From Planctomycetota bacterium (GTDB taxonomy: Bacteria; Planctomycetota; Planctomycetia; Gemmatales; HRBIN36): 64,000 nt of DNA. The DNA lies in the NCBI GenBank assembly GCA_014584395.1, contig JACTMY010000010.1, positions 1 through 64,000 on the forward strand. The letters run 5' to 3'. Each line of letters begins with the position of its first letter. Positions within the stretch are counted from its first letter, which is position 1. Positions 62,779 to 64,000 of this stretch are shown one piece after another. The position numbers and the translations under genes are program-made. The notes under the pieces are model-generated. The model was not told the DNA's origin. It searched no databases and saw only the letters and a program-made list of their open reading frames with translations.

Positions 62779-64000
62779 ATGCCGGATCATGATCCACAGT
62801 CTCCCCTGAATCCACCCAGAGGGAAGAAGCCGAAGCAGCCCGACATCTTCGGGTCCATGCTCGGCGACATGCCCATCTCCGCAGAAGAGCGTGCCCAGGC
62901 GGAGCGGCAAATTTGGCTCGATGATCTGCGGCAACAGCAAATGCGCCATTGGGCGGCCGGCCTCACCGTCCTGGTGGAAACCTACATTCAGCAAAACCCC
63001 AAGTTGCGCAGCGATCCCGAGGCCGTGCTCATTCTCCTTGCCGGTGAAATCAAGTACCGGTTCGACCGCGGACAAAATCCAACGGTCGAGGAAATGAAGC
63101 TACGGTTTCCCGAACATGAGAGGGCCATCCGTGAATTCCTCGCCAAGGAACAAGCGGCCCGCGCCAGCCAAGACACGGATCCATCAGTAACTCCCAACAC
63201 GCGCCGCAACCCCGGCGATGGCCCCAAGTCCCCTTCCTCGCAGATTCGCGCCGGCAAGCTCTCCAAGACCGGCTCCCACACAGCGCTCCACTTCGTCGAA
63301 TCCGCCAGCGCCATGGGTTATGAAATCATCGAGGAGTTGGGTCGAGGCGGCATGGGTGTTGTTTACAAAGCGCGGCAAACCGGACTCAAGCGCCTCGTCG
63401 CTCTGAAGATGATCATTTCCAGCATCCATGCTAGCGATGAACAAATCGACCGCTTCCGAGCGGAAGCTCAGGCCGTGGCGCGACTTCATCATGAAAACAT
63501 TGTCGCAGTCTATGACGTCGGGGAGTTCGAGGATAACCCCTATCTCGCACTCGAATACGTCGACGGCGGCAGCCTGGCCGATCTGCTTCATAAAGAGCAT
63601 CACCTGTCCCCCATCCAGTCCGCCACCATGCTCGAGCAACTGGCTCGCGCTTTGCAAGCCGCCCATGCCCAGGGCATCGTCCATCGCGACATCAAGCCCG
63701 CCAACATCCTGCTCACCCGCGACGGCGTGCCGAAAATCAGCGATTTTGGCCTGGCCAAACGCATGGACGAATCGAGCGGTTGGACCCGTACGGGCGACAT
63801 CATGGGCACGCCCTGCTACATGGCCCCGGAACAAGCCGAAGGCAAAATTCGCCTGATCGGACCTTGCACCGACATTTACTCTCTGGGATCGATTCTTTAC
63901 GAAATGCTGGTCGGCCAGCCTCCCTTCAAGGGCGCCACCACCCTCGAAACTCTCGAACAAGTTCGCCTCCAAGACCCGGCTCCCCCGAGCCGCCTTCAAA
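62779..64000 (+). CDS. Ser/Thr protein kinase (cut by the window edge)
   Basis: The first 407 codons lie inside the window; the gene continues past 64000. The N-terminal about 185 residues are a Pro/Gln-rich linker with a helical segment (ETYIQQNPKLRSDPEAVLIL) typical of planctomycete kinases. The kinase domain starts at YEIIEELGRGGMGVVYKARQ, with VALKMI lysine, HRDIKPANIL catalytic loop, SDFGLAK and GTPCYMAPEQA, all intact. GGAGGT lies about 12 bases before the ATG at 62779. A membrane segment or repeat tail would be expected downstream. The 254 bases before it (62525-62778) hold no gene that I can support. Confidence 0.88.
   Translation, partial: MPDHDPQSPLNPPRGKKPKQPDIFGSMLGDMPISAEERAQAERQIWLDDLRQQQMRHWAAGLTVLVETYIQQNPKLRSDPEAVLILLAGEIKYRFDRGQNPTVEEMKLRFPEHERAIREFLAKEQAARASQDTDPSVTPNTRRNPGDGPKSPSSQIRAGKLSKTGSHTALHFVESASAMGYEIIEELGRGGMGVVYKARQTGLKRLVALKMIISSIHASDEQIDRFRAEAQAVARLHHENIVAVYDVGEFEDNPYLALEYVDGGSLADLLHKEHHLSPIQSATMLEQLARALQAAHAQGIVHRDIKPANILLTRDGVPKISDFGLAKRMDESSGWTRTGDIMGTPCYMAPEQAEGKIRLIGPCTDIYSLGSILYEMLVGQPPFKGATTLETLEQVRLQDPAPPSRLQ

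Overview
The window most likely comes from a planctomycete, probably Gemmata-like. The evidence is a BBP7-type outer-membrane beta-barrel, two secreted proteins whose N-termini carry the 'LExLEDR' signature, SdrD-B and cadherin-like adhesive repeats, FG-GAP repeats, a DUF4139 protein, Ser/Thr kinases with TPR tails, a TIGR02999-type ECF sigma factor, and a fused AroD-AroE enzyme. There is one tRNA (Pro, anticodon CGG). I see no rRNA, CRISPR array or insertion sequence.

Layout. 1-2.1 kb is a scrap-yard of polymorphic-toxin parts on the minus strand: an orphan toxin tail, a headless HINT-AHH nuclease tail, an Imm11-like immunity gene and a small zinc-ribbon protein. 2.4-6 kb holds two envelope proteins. 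6.5-10.5 kb is a translationally coupled pair: a degenerate Upf1-like helicase with a long coiled coil, and an unrecognised partner. 10.6-20.5 kb is a plus-strand block: DUF4139 protein, then tightly packed tal, aroDE, aroK, prepilin peptidase, hisH, hisA and an EF-G-like GTPase, then tRNA-Pro. 20.7-25.9 kb carries an ArsR/SRPBCC pair, a TPR Ser/Thr kinase broken by two in-frame stops, an ECF sigma factor and a GNAT enzyme. 26-42 kb is mostly housekeeping and exported enzymes: purH, a hydrolase, a giant subtilase, GH127, glyA, uppS, a lipase remnant, lspA and an S9 peptidase. 43.0-46.0 kb is a TIR / zinc-ribbon / membrane-protein operon.

The most striking region is 46.2-60.4 kb. A minus-strand operon encodes an NXR-type (nitrite oxidoreductase / Nar-family) molybdoenzyme: a gamma-like subunit fused to two cytochrome c domains, a Tat-exported 1151-residue catalytic subunit, an unknown acidic 134-residue protein, a four-cluster Fe-S subunit, a TorD/NarJ-type chaperone, a hemerythrin and a carboxymuconolactone-decarboxylase-like protein. 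A type-1 copper protein is transcribed divergently. Both divergent transcription units have near-consensus sigma-54 (-24/-12) promoters, and a perfect 8+8 bp palindrome lies between them at enhancer distance. Next to them are a sigma-54-dependent response regulator and a globin-coupled histidine kinase, which suggests a complete gas- or redox-sensing control circuit. A further haem protein lies beside the kinase. The direction of catalysis (nitrite oxidation, nitrate reduction or another oxyanion) cannot be read from sequence alone.

Beyond this, a His-rich metal-binding protein precedes a second full-length AroD-AroE homologue that has lost both catalytic residues (a probable pseudoenzyme). 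The window ends inside another Ser/Thr kinase.
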